Below are positions 46,547-53,222 of a DNA stretch of 53,222 nucleotides, piece by piece. The position numbers and the translations under genes were made by a program. The DNA is from Clostridia bacterium. GTDB taxonomy: Bacteria; Bacillota; Clostridia; TANB77; CAG-508. The stretch spans positions 1 to 53,222 of the forward strand of contig JAAVYF010000018.1 in NCBI GenBank assembly GCA_022790975.1, given 5' to 3'. The notes below the pieces were generated by a model, which worked only from the letters and a program-made list of their open reading frames with translations, had not been told where the DNA came from and did no database searches. Each line of letters opens with the position of its first letter. The stretch's first letter is position 1.

Positions 46547-47474
46547 ATGTTACAAGATATATATATTATTGATGATAAAGCAGAACTTATAAAAAAGTTA
46601 CAGTGTTTATTTAAAGAAGAAAAAGACTTTCACTTTGTAAGTGTTCCATGTAATAAAGTAGATATTGTTTTAAAAAATATTCCAACAATGATTATAATCG
46701 AAGATGATAATACAGAATTAAATGCATTAGAAATATGTAAAAAAATAAGAACTAATGAAGATAATAGTATTACACCAATAATTGTTTTATCTTCAGTTAT
46801 GGATCATGATTATAGAATGCAAGTTTTAAATATGTCTATACAATATTATATTTTAAAACCACTAAATGAAGATTATTTCTATATTACAGTTAAAAATATG
46901 ATAGATTTTGTTACTAATAATAGAAGGGTAAGTCCTTTGACAGGACTTCCTGGAAATGTTCAAATTCAAGCAGAAATGAAAAAAAGATTATTAAATAATG
47001 AAGAATTTATTGTGATATACTTTGATTTAGATAATTTTAAAGCATATAATGATGTATATGGTTTTTCAAATCGGTGATGAGATAATAAAATTTACAGCCA
47101 AAACAATAGTTAAAACTATTCATGAAATACCATCTGGAGATAATTTCGTTGGACATATAGGAGGGGACGATTTTGTAGCTATTATAGAAAAATATGATTA
47201 TAATCAAATATGTAGAGATATTATTAAACAATTCGATAGAGATATTCTTGAATATTATACAGATGAAGATATAGAAAGAGGATTTGTAGAAGTTGCTAAT
47301 AGGAGAGGAATTATAGAACAATTTCCTATAATTTCAATTTCAATTGGAGTTGTTGAAGTTGATAATAATACATTTTCTAATACTCTGGAAATTGGAGAAA
47401 TTAGTGCTCAGGTTAAACATAGAGCTAAAGCAATTTTAGGAAGTACTTATGTTATAAATAGGAGAAAATTTTAA
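46547..47474 (+). CDS. Receiver-GGDEF diguanylate cyclase-like protein, one CGG frameshift
   Basis: 308 aa after one +1 step. The receiver half (1-~120) has the acidic pair IIDD, the Ser in VLSS and the Lys in ILKPL, but aligns Glu (in IIIED) where the phospho-acceptor Asp normally sits, suggesting a fixed active state (inference). The GGDEF half begins at SPLTGLPGN; CGG at 47072 interrupts VYGFSN, and skipping C gives GDEIIKF, the conserved YGFxxGD segment. The active-site loop is GGDDF, acceptable for cyclase activity; no RxxD inhibitory site is visible five residues before it. The product would be cyclic di-GMP. SD GGGGGAAAG; follows the Ig-like membrane gene. Confidence 0.9.
47072..47074 (+). 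other. CGG +1 frameshift site (GGDEF protein)
   Basis: In-frame CGG directly before a frame-0 TGA; skipping C restores VYGFSN-GDEIIKF. Confidence 0.92.
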
Positions 47475-47477
47475 AAA

Positions 47478-47555
47478 ATGGATATTTTTACAAAAGAAAA
47501 AAATATAAATACAGTAAATGCTTGTGGCTGTACACACATACTAAACCATTATTAA
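47478..47555 (+). CDS. Possible 25-aa peptide with CxC motif
   Basis: ATG right after the GGDEF gene encodes MDIFTKEKNINTVNACGCTH, then ILNHY. The only SD candidate (GGAG, 47461-47464) is rather far upstream. Followed by two hairpins. Whether it is translated is uncertain. Confidence 0.25.
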   Translation: MDIFTKEKNINTVNACGCTHILNHY

Positions 47556-47567
47556 AAGAAATAAATA

Positions 47568-47597
47568 AAACTATATTTATATATAGTTTTATTTGTA
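47568..47597 (+). terminator. Terminator after the GGDEF operon
   Basis: AATAAAACTATAT / ATATAGTTTTATT stem. Confidence 0.75.
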
Positions 47598-47612
47598 ATA
47601 TAAATAGATTAA

Positions 47613-47645
47613 AAAGGACAATTAAATTTTTAATTGTTCTTTTTG
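47613..47645 (+). terminator. Second hairpin terminator
   Basis: AAAAAGGACAATTAAA / TTTAATTGTTCTTTTT stem 15 bp after the first. Confidence 0.75.
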
Positions 47646-47725
47646 TGGTCTAAAAATATTTATTTTATGTTAATAAATTAATTTTTTATAATAGATGATT
47701 AAATATGAAAAAAGGAGGAAATAAC

Positions 47726-48724
47726 ATGAAAAGGATTAAGGAAAATATAGGAATTACATTAATTGCATTAATTATTACAATTATAATATTAATTATTTTT
47801 GCAACTATTTCTATGTATGCTATATTGGGAAAAAATGGAATTATTGGAAAAGCAAAAGATACAACTAATAATTATCAAATTGTTAGTAGAGAAGAAGAAA
47901 GTTCATTAAAGAATCAAGAAGATATTTTAAATAATATATATGATGAAAATTTTAATGAAAATGGACCAAGTGGTGAAGAAGAGAAAGTATCAGAAGATAT
48001 ATATGTTTCATTAAATGGAAATATATTAAGTTTTTATAGTAATGAAGAACTTGCAAGAATAAATGCAGATAGTGAAGAACATTATTATGGAAATATAAAA
48101 GGTAAAGAATTTTGGTACAATGGAAATATTACTCCATGGCAAGAAGAAAAAAATATAATAGAGAAAATTCGAATTGAGAATAAAATTTATCCAACTAATA
48201 TGAACTATTGGTTCTGCAATTTAATTAAATTAAAAGAAGTAATAAATATAGATAAAATTGATACAAACAAATTAGCAACAATTCAAGGTATGTTTGAAAA
48301 TTGTAGTTTTTTAACTAATCTAGATTTAAGTAATTTTGATACAAGTAATGTAGAAAATATGAGAGGAATGTTTGTTAATTGTTTTAAAGTAAGAAGCATA
48401 GACGTAAGCAAATTCAAAACAGATAAAGTAAAATATATGAATAGTATGTTTGGAGGATGTTGGAAACTAGAAAGTTTAAATTTGAGTAGTTTTGATACAA
48501 GTAATGTAGAGAATATGGAAAATATGTTTTTTGCATGTCATTCATTAACAAGTTTAGATTTAATAAATTTTAATACTTCAAAAGCCATAAACATGAAAGG
48601 AATGTTTAGTGATTGCTGGGCAATTACTAGTATAAATGTTAATAGCTTAAATTGGATAACAGAAAATGCAGATACAGAAAATATGTTTTCAGAATGTGGA
48701 GTAAAATCGGTTACTTTTATATAA
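47726..48724 (+). CDS. BspA-type (DUF285) repeat protein with prepilin-like N-terminus
   Basis: 332 aa from ATG 47726 (SD AAAGGAGG; ATG 47705 lies before that SD). The N-terminus KENIGITLIALIITIIILII looks like a class III (prepilin) signal: cleavage would fall after the Gly of NIG, but the usual Glu at +5 is Ala. A YAILGKNGIIGKAK segment follows, common to clostridial surface proteins of this kind. The C-terminal half has about five 24-25-residue DUF285 repeats (LDLSNFDTSNVENMRGMF-like). Such repeats are found in cell-surface adhesins. Likely exported and helically anchored. Confidence 0.85.
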   Translation: MKRIKENIGITLIALIITIIILIIFATISMYAILGKNGIIGKAKDTTNNYQIVSREEESSLKNQEDILNNIYDENFNENGPSGEEEKVSEDIYVSLNGNILSFYSNEELARINADSEEHYYGNIKGKEFWYNGNITPWQEEKNIIEKIRIENKIYPTNMNYWFCNLIKLKEVINIDKIDTNKLATIQGMFENCSFLTNLDLSNFDTSNVENMRGMFVNCFKVRSIDVSKFKTDKVKYMNSMFGGCWKLESLNLSSFDTSNVENMENMFFACHSLTSLDLINFNTSKAINMKGMFSDCWAITSINVNSLNWITENADTENMFSECGVKSVTFI

Positions 48725-48824
48725 TTTTATAATTTAATATTAATTAAAGATTATATTTTTTTATTAAGTAATTTATCGTATAGTTAAATTTAAAAATCAA
48801 AATAGATATAAAAATTTAAATACA

Positions 48825-48869
48825 AAATAAATGTAGAAACAAAAAGAATGTGTTTACATTTATTTTTTT
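48825..48869 (+). terminator. Hairpin terminator
   Basis: AAATAAATGTA / TACATTTATTT stem with a 19-nt loop and T-run, about 100 bp after the BspA-type gene. Confidence 0.75.
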
Positions 48870-48960
48870 GTATAATAAAAAATAAAAGAAGATTTATTAT
48901 GCAAAAAAAATCTAAATGAATGTTTTCTAAATGTAGAAAAGTTAAAAATATGAAAGTATC

Positions 48961-49167
48961 TTATATATGTCCTATATTTTTAATTTTATTTATTTTTTTA
49001 TTTATTTTATTTAATTGAAAATCTGCAAAAAATCCATTATTTTTCATAATTTCTTTTTTCTTTTTAAGGAGTTCTTTTATTTGTTCATGATATTCTGGTT
49101 TTATAACAGATAGTAGTTTATCTAATTCAATTTGACTTTTTACAAATTCTACATAGTCTTCTTCCAT
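48961..49167 (-). CDS. Small helical hypothetical protein, 68 aa
   Basis: Not recognised. Charged and helical (Glu-rich N-terminus, Lys-rich C-terminus), no membrane segment. ATG 49179 would overlap the SD GGAGG; ATG 49167 lies five bases after it and is preferred. Could be a small regulator or an antitoxin-like protein, but nothing specific supports this. Confidence 0.55.
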   Translation of the reverse strand: MEEDYVEFVKSQIELDKLLSVIKPEYHEQIKELLKKKKEIMKNNGFFADFQLNKINKKINKIKNIGHI

Positions 49168-49369
49168 AAAATCCTCCATATTAATAATTTTAGTTTAATA
49201 ATAATATTATAGTGGTAAAAATTTTAAAAATCAATAAAAATTTAAGTTTAGAGTTTTAGATTTTCTATTATTATAAAAAGTTATTATATATATCATTTAT
49301 ATAAAAAGTTTCAAAAATTGAATATATAAAGTTTTTACAAGTCTAAGTATAGAATAATTTATAAATTCA

Positions 49370-49378
49370 TGCTATAAT
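49370..49378 (+). promoter_or_regulatory. Extended -10 promoter for the Nudix gene
   Basis: TGCTATAAT; no clear -35. Confidence 0.5.
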
Positions 49379-49434
49379 TTTAAAATAAAGTAATTTATTA
49401 AATATAAAAATAATTTTTTAAGAAGGGAAAATAC

Positions 49435-49980
49435 ATGGAAGAATTTTTTGATATATTGAATGAAAATGGAGAATATCTTAATGAAGTTCAGACTAGAGAT
49501 AAATGCCATAAAGAAGGGTTATGGCATAAAGCAATTGCAGTTTTCATAATTAATTCTAAGGGACAAGTTTTATTACAAAAAAGAAGTTCGAATAAAAAAA
49601 TGTGGCCTAATATGTGGGATATAACATCTGGTGGACATGTACTTTCTGGAGAATTTGGATTTCAGGCTGCAATTAGAGAAACAAAAGAAGAATTAGGAGT
49701 TAATTTAGATAGAGAAGATATAACATTCATAGGTAGTGTAATTTCAAATAATAAAAAAAATGATATATTAGATAAACATTTTAATGAATATTATATTGTT
49801 AATAAAGATATAGATGAAACTAAATTAAAGCTTCAAAAAGAAGAAGTTTCAGAAGTTAAATGGATGGATAAACAAGAAATTATTAATAGAATAAAAAATA
49901 ATTATGATGGAATAACAGATAAGACTGGCTGTTGGGAATATTTAGTTAAATATTATGATTTAATTGAAAATAATAAATAG
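49435..49980 (+). CDS. Nudix hydrolase (IPP isomerase-like subfamily)
   Basis: 181 aa. The Nudix box is complete: GGHVLSGEFGFQAAIRETKEELGV (GX5EX7REUXEEXGU), with the metal-binding Glu residues present. The N-terminus (EEFFDILNENGEYL, then RDKCHKEGLWHKAIAVFI) is that of the YfcD/isopentenyl-diphosphate-isomerase-like branch, which hydrolyses nucleoside diphosphate derivatives. SD AGAAGGG before ATG. Substrate unknown. Confidence 0.9.
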   Translation: MEEFFDILNENGEYLNEVQTRDKCHKEGLWHKAIAVFIINSKGQVLLQKRSSNKKMWPNMWDITSGGHVLSGEFGFQAAIRETKEELGVNLDREDITFIGSVISNNKKNDILDKHFNEYYIVNKDIDETKLKLQKEEVSEVKWMDKQEIINRIKNNYDGITDKTGCWEYLVKYYDLIENNK

Positions 49981-50152
49981 TCAAATATTGATATATTAAA
50001 TTATTATAAATATATGAATAAATAAACTACTAAAAAATTATATAAAAACATATAAATTGTTAAAAAAGATATATGAAAAAATGAATTATTTAATGATATA
50101 TATAGTTAAAAATAAATAAATTGTAAAAAGTTTGTATTGAAAGGAAATATTT

Positions 50153-50683
50153 ATGAAAGTATTGATTGGTACTAAAAATCCAGGAAAAATCGAAGGAGCA
50201 AAAAAAGCATTATTAAAGTATTTTGATGATATTGAAATTGATGGAATTCCAGTAGAATCTAATGTTAGTGAACAGCCTGTTAATGCTGAAATATATAAAG
50301 GAGCAAAAAACAGAGTAAAAAACTTAAAAAAATATGCTAAAGAAAATAATGTAAAAGCAGCTTTATATATGAGTATAGAAAGTGGAATTAATAATTCTTT
50401 AGGAAGATGGATGATTACTAATATAGCTGTAATTGAAGATAATAATAATTTTGAAAGTTATGGAGCAAGTCCATCATTTCCTGTGCCAGATAGATTAGTT
50501 GATGATGTTATAAATACAAATTTAAGTAAAGTAATGGATTCAATTTTTGGAAAGAATGATGAAAGACATAACCAATGTGGTGGTATACAATTATTAACAC
50601 ATAATATAATATCTAGAATAGACTTAACAGAATATGCTTTTGTCATGGCTTTGACAAAATATATTAATAAAGATTGGAAATAA
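50153..50683 (+). CDS. yjjX: Inosine/xanthosine triphosphatase, YjjX family
   Basis: 176 aa. The N-terminus VLIGTKNPGKIEGAKKAL is the family signature; NAEIYKGAKNR, SIESGI and HNQCGGIQLLTHN follow as in YjjX/DUF84. It removes ITP/XTP from the nucleotide pool. SD AAAGGAA before ATG. It lies near the Nudix and MazG-like genes, two other pool-cleaning enzymes. Confidence 0.9.
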   Translation: MKVLIGTKNPGKIEGAKKALLKYFDDIEIDGIPVESNVSEQPVNAEIYKGAKNRVKNLKKYAKENNVKAALYMSIESGINNSLGRWMITNIAVIEDNNNFESYGASPSFPVPDRLVDDVINTNLSKVMDSIFGKNDERHNQCGGIQLLTHNIISRIDLTEYAFVMALTKYINKDWK

Positions 50684-50778
50684 ATTATAAAAAATAAATT
50701 GTAAATAAATATAATTATAATTAAATATTTTTAATTTATATTTTTATATGATTTAATGTAGAAAAATGCAGAAAAATA

Positions 50779-50807
50779 TTTACATAGCAAAAGTCATCTG
50801 TTATAAT
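50779..50807 (+). promoter_or_regulatory. Promoter of the 50843 operon
   Basis: TTTACA (50779-50784), 17-bp spacer, TATAAT (50802-50807). Confidence 0.65.
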
Positions 50808-50842
50808 TTTTTAGAATAAATTAAATATGTGAGGTGAGAAAA

Positions 50843-51508
50843 ATGAGATATCATATTCTTAGATTTGATATTTGGCTTTGCCTGGCTTTAAGTTTTTTAG
50901 TAAGTCTTGGCACAGTTAAAATAGTAGAAGGAATTTTACCAAAAAAATATGAAGATTATGTTCAAGAACATATAGTTGAAGATGGAAATATTGGAGGAAA
51001 AGCAGGAGAAGATGTTTATAGAGCGCAAAATGTAGAAGATTTATTAAATAATGAAACATTTACTATAATTTCACCTGGAATTGAGTATTGTAATAAGGGA
51101 GCAGGATATTATGATAATTTCTATATGTATTCTGTAACATTACCATCTGGAGAACGTATAGCAGCTTGTATTAATATGGATTCTGTACAACATACAGGAG
51201 ATTCAATGTATAGTGGAGATTCAATTTTGCCTGTTGGACGTATAGTTTATGAAGATTTAACAAGCAATGAATACTTTATAAACCAAATTGAATATTCAGA
51301 AGAACTTTCTCGTAAAGATTTTTATATTGATATGATTGGTAATGGAGGCAAACTTAGTAAAGAAGACTACACAGAAACTCCAATACTTATAACTCAATTA
51401 TTAACAATATTTATAATGTTTCCAATTTTTCACACTATTGGTTCAAAATTAGGAATATTTCCAACATTTTTTTCTTTTAAGAAAAAGAAAGAAGCAGAAT
51501 GGAAATAA
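50843..51508 (+). CDS. Two-TM membrane protein, unknown function
   Basis: 221 aa from ATG 50843 (SD GAGGTGAG; the GTG at 50834 overlaps the SD). One membrane segment near the N-terminus (~10-30) and one near the C-terminus (~180-200, ILITQLLTIFIMFPIF), with an extracellular domain of about 150 residues between them containing two Cys (EYCNKG and AACINMD). A Lys-rich cytoplasmic tail ends it. Not recognised. First of three tightly spaced genes. Confidence 0.75.
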   Translation: MRYHILRFDIWLCLALSFLVSLGTVKIVEGILPKKYEDYVQEHIVEDGNIGGKAGEDVYRAQNVEDLLNNETFTIISPGIEYCNKGAGYYDNFYMYSVTLPSGERIAACINMDSVQHTGDSMYSGDSILPVGRIVYEDLTSNEYFINQIEYSEELSRKDFYIDMIGNGGKLSKEDYTETPILITQLLTIFIMFPIFHTIGSKLGIFPTFFSFKKKKEAEWK

Positions 51509-51535
51509 GCAATATTAAAAGAGGTGAATTTAAAA

Positions 51536-52123
51536 ATGAAAAATGAAAAAGTAAAGAAAATTAATTTAATTTATTTATTATCTTACATATTTGTACCTAT
51601 AATAATTATAGCTTTAGGAATTTGGCTTAGTTCAGAATTTTTTCCTAAAGGAAATATGGCTGTTATTTTATGTATGGCTCCAAGTATAATTTCATTTATA
51701 TGGTGGGTGTTTGGAGGAAATTTTATTTACAAACATAATCAAAAAAAATTAGAAAAACAATTAAATGAAAATGGGTTTGAACGTAATCATACTTTTTATG
51801 GAAGAAGTAATATGGTTATAGTAGATGTTGTAAATGGTAAAATTGCTTTATTATTTTTTTGGAATCCTTTTCAAAATTTCATAATTCCAGCAAGTAGAAT
51901 TAATAGAACATGGGTTGATGATGGAAGAGGAGGAGCTGGATTTTTAGAAGGAAGTAGTAGAGTGAGCTTTCTTTTTAATGTAGATAATGTAAAAGTTAGA
52001 GTTAATACATTTACTTCTAATAGGCGTTGGCGTATGGATAGTGATTATATTCTTACAGGTATATCAAAAGCTGATATGATGGTTAAAGTCTTGGAAGATG
52101 CTCGTACTAGAGGAGCTAAATAA
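51536..52123 (+). CDS. Membrane protein with PH-like domain, unknown function
   Basis: 195 aa from ATG 51536 (SD AGAGGTGA). Two membrane segments (~12-32 and ~42-60) are followed by a soluble beta-rich domain (NGKIALLFFWNPFQNFIIPASRI..., then RVSFLFNVDNVKVRVNTF) that resembles bacterial PH-like domains in pattern only. Stop is one base before the next ATG. Not recognised. Confidence 0.75.
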   Translation: MKNEKVKKINLIYLLSYIFVPIIIIALGIWLSSEFFPKGNMAVILCMAPSIISFIWWVFGGNFIYKHNQKKLEKQLNENGFERNHTFYGRSNMVIVDVVNGKIALLFFWNPFQNFIIPASRINRTWVDDGRGGAGFLEGSSRVSFLFNVDNVKVRVNTFTSNRRWRMDSDYILTGISKADMMVKVLEDARTRGAK

Positions 52124-52124
52124 A

Positions 52125-52472
52125 ATGGGTATATTTAGAAAAATGATTTCTATTTTTCATGATGATTGGTGTAGAAAATGCCAGTATCAAATGGATGAAA
52201 CATGGCGTCAATTATATATGCTTCCTATGAGAGTAGGGCATTATATTGAACATAATGATGCGAATTATTATATAAATAATTTATATAAAGTAAATTGTAA
52301 AGCAGATATTCCAATTGGTACATATGCATGTGGTATTATAAAATATAGATGTTCAAGATGTGGCAGTGAATTAGTTAAATTATCTATATTTTTACCAGTA
52401 CGAGATCAAGAAAAATATGAAGATACAGTATATTTTAATAATGGGGAATTAGATAATTTTTTAAGAAAATAA
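52125..52472 (+). CDS. Zinc-ribbon hypothetical protein, 115 aa
   Basis: ATG 52125 follows SD GAGGAGC inside the previous gene. CRKC near residue 15 and CSRC near residue 80 form a likely four-Cys zinc site; additional Cys at NCKAD and YACG. No membrane segment. Probably co-translated with the two membrane proteins upstream. Function unknown. Confidence 0.75.
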   Translation: MGIFRKMISIFHDDWCRKCQYQMDETWRQLYMLPMRVGHYIEHNDANYYINNLYKVNCKADIPIGTYACGIIKYRCSRCGSELVKLSIFLPVRDQEKYEDTVYFNNGELDNFLRK

Positions 52473-52532
52473 AAATATATTTTTATAACGAATTTATTAA
52501 TATATTTATATATAATTTTATAAAAAAGCTAA

Positions 52533-52598
52533 AAGTTGAGAGAGTTAAAATATATTTTTAATTAATAAAATCAAAAATATTATATGTGCTCTCTCTTA
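52533..52598 (+). terminator. Imperfect terminator hairpin
   Basis: GAGAGAG (52538) pairs with CTCTCTC (52590) through a long AT-rich, bulged stem; T-rich afterwards. Confidence 0.55.
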
Positions 52599-52663
52599 TA
52601 TATTATATATGATTTAAAAATTATAAGATATTAAAAAGATAATATAAATTGGAGGATATATTG

Positions 52664-53047
52664 ATGGAAGTAAAACAAACAGAAAATGATATTAAAATTT
52701 CAGAAATGATGGAAATGCAAATGAAACTATGGGAATTAAACAAAGATTCATGGTCTCCAATGGAAGCTAAATATGGAAAAAATTTTTTATTATGGATGAT
52801 AGAAGAAATGGGGGAGGCTATTTCTATTATAAAGAAAAAAGGTGATGATGAAATTATGAACAATTTGGAAGTAAGAAGTGCATTTGTAGAAGAGATGAGT
52901 GATGTGCTAATGTATTATAATGATACTTTATTAAGATATAATATAACTCCAAATGAAATATCTACTGCATATATTCAAAAACATAATAAAAATATGAAGA
53001 GAAATTTTAAGCAAGAATATAAAAATATATTAAAAAATAATAAATAA
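52664..53047 (+). CDS. MazG-like nucleotide pyrophosphohydrolase
   Basis: 127 aa from ATG 52664 (SD GGAGGAT; earlier TTG codons overlap it). The all-alpha NTP pyrophosphatase motif is visible: WMIEEMGEAISIIKK (EExxE) and FVEEMSDVLMYYND (ExxD), which bind magnesium. Hydrolyses (d)NTPs to monophosphates, presumably cleaning the nucleotide pool. A Lys-rich tail follows. Confidence 0.88.
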   Translation: MEVKQTENDIKISEMMEMQMKLWELNKDSWSPMEAKYGKNFLLWMIEEMGEAISIIKKKGDDEIMNNLEVRSAFVEEMSDVLMYYNDTLLRYNITPNEISTAYIQKHNKNMKRNFKQEYKNILKNNK

Positions 53048-53189
53048 TTTGTAATTTTTGATACTATTTATTTTTCAATTTTAGAATATTGTATAATTAA
53101 ATGCACGATGTAGACATAAAAATATAGACACACAATTAAAAAACAAATAAAATGTTAGTTGCGAGACTAAATATTGGAGGTTTTTAATT

Positions 53190-53222
53190 ATGTGTCAAGA
53201 ACAGTATAACACAAATAAAAGA
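53190..53222 (+). CDS. Partial gene running off the window
   Basis: ATG 53190 after a perfect SD (TTGGAGG, 53175-53181) starts MCQEQYNTNKR and is cut by the window end. Not identifiable. Confidence 0.6.
   Translation, partial: MCQEQYNTNKR

Noticed and set aside
2463..47074. Random sequencing indels
   Set aside because: Random errors would fall in homopolymers (abundant here), in both directions and any sequence. All 12 are an extra C before GG at a codon boundary. A systematic base-calling artefact is not excluded and is listed as the main test.
47478..47555. SCIFF/ranthipeptide precursor
   Set aside because: The spacing and number of cysteines do not fit, and no radical-SAM maturase lies nearby.
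2488..48710. Other CGG triplets inside genes as further shift sites
   Set aside because: At e.g. 2488, 5640, 5708, 8972, 12706, 16977, 20405, 28086 and 38746 the CGG is split between two codons in the true frame and the protein reads normally.
1..53222. UGA or other stop-codon reassignment
   Set aside because: Trp positions use TGG and genes end normally at TAA, TAG or TGA; no conserved motif is interrupted by an in-frame stop other than after a CGG site.

Overview
The window is very AT-rich, uses AGA for most arginines, has strong Shine-Dalgarno (SD) sites and frequent TTG/GTG starts. It carries Firmicutes gene neighbourhoods: holB-ricT, rplI-dnaB, tilS-ftsH, nrdD-nrdG, prs and rpsU. The class III ribonucleotide reductase, the 2[4Fe-4S] ferredoxin and the lack of any oxygen-dependent enzyme point to an anaerobe, most likely an uncultured low-GC Clostridia member (inference). 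No tRNA, rRNA, transposase or CRISPR array was seen.

Main discovery: genes in this window are repeatedly interrupted by single-base +1 frameshifts, and every one sits on an in-frame CGG triplet. I found 12 such sites in 7 genes: five in a giant beta-1,2-glucan synthase, two in a sensor kinase, and one each in a PASTA penicillin-binding protein, dnaB, tilS, a GGDEF protein and an XRE-like regulator. Skipping the C and reading the next GGN as glycine restores the conserved family motif each time. Apart from one CGG in a compositionally foreign gene, I found no in-frame CGG read as an ordinary sense codon. The pattern suggests that CGG is an unassigned codon that triggers +1 frameshifting (or CGGN quadruplet decoding). 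A systematic assembly artefact is the main alternative.

Second discovery: the 0.8-kb gap upstream of rplI holds an Fst/par-like type I toxin-antitoxin locus. It has a 28-residue hydrophobic peptide gene with its SD buried in a 21-bp hairpin, a convergent consensus promoter for an antisense RNA, a shared terminator stem, and a 24-nt direct repeat that lets the antisense RNA pair with the toxin start codon.

Layout. 0.2-8.4 kb: the glucan synthase. 8.7-17.4 kb: an OmpR-type response regulator, several small genes including an acquired secreted-protein gene and a cryptic regulator, then the sensor kinase and an operon of a membrane protein, signal peptidase I, DNA polymerase III delta prime and RicT. 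17.6-23.3 kb: purine salvage (apt), MTA/SAH nucleosidase, ferredoxin, PASTA PBP, cytoplasmic alpha-amylase. 23.6-29 kb: toxin-antitoxin locus, rplI-dnaB-tilS-ftsH. 29.2-36.5 kb: a HExxH protein and partner, nrdD-nrdG, prs, rpsU. 36.6-48.7 kb: cell-envelope genes (DacF-type carboxypeptidase, SH3-CAP protein, repeat-rich coiled-coil protein, thioester adhesin, Ig-like membrane protein, receiver-GGDEF protein, BspA-type protein). 49.4-53.2 kb: nucleotide-housecleaning enzymes (Nudix, YjjX, MazG-like) and a three-gene membrane/zinc-ribbon cluster; the last gene runs off the end.
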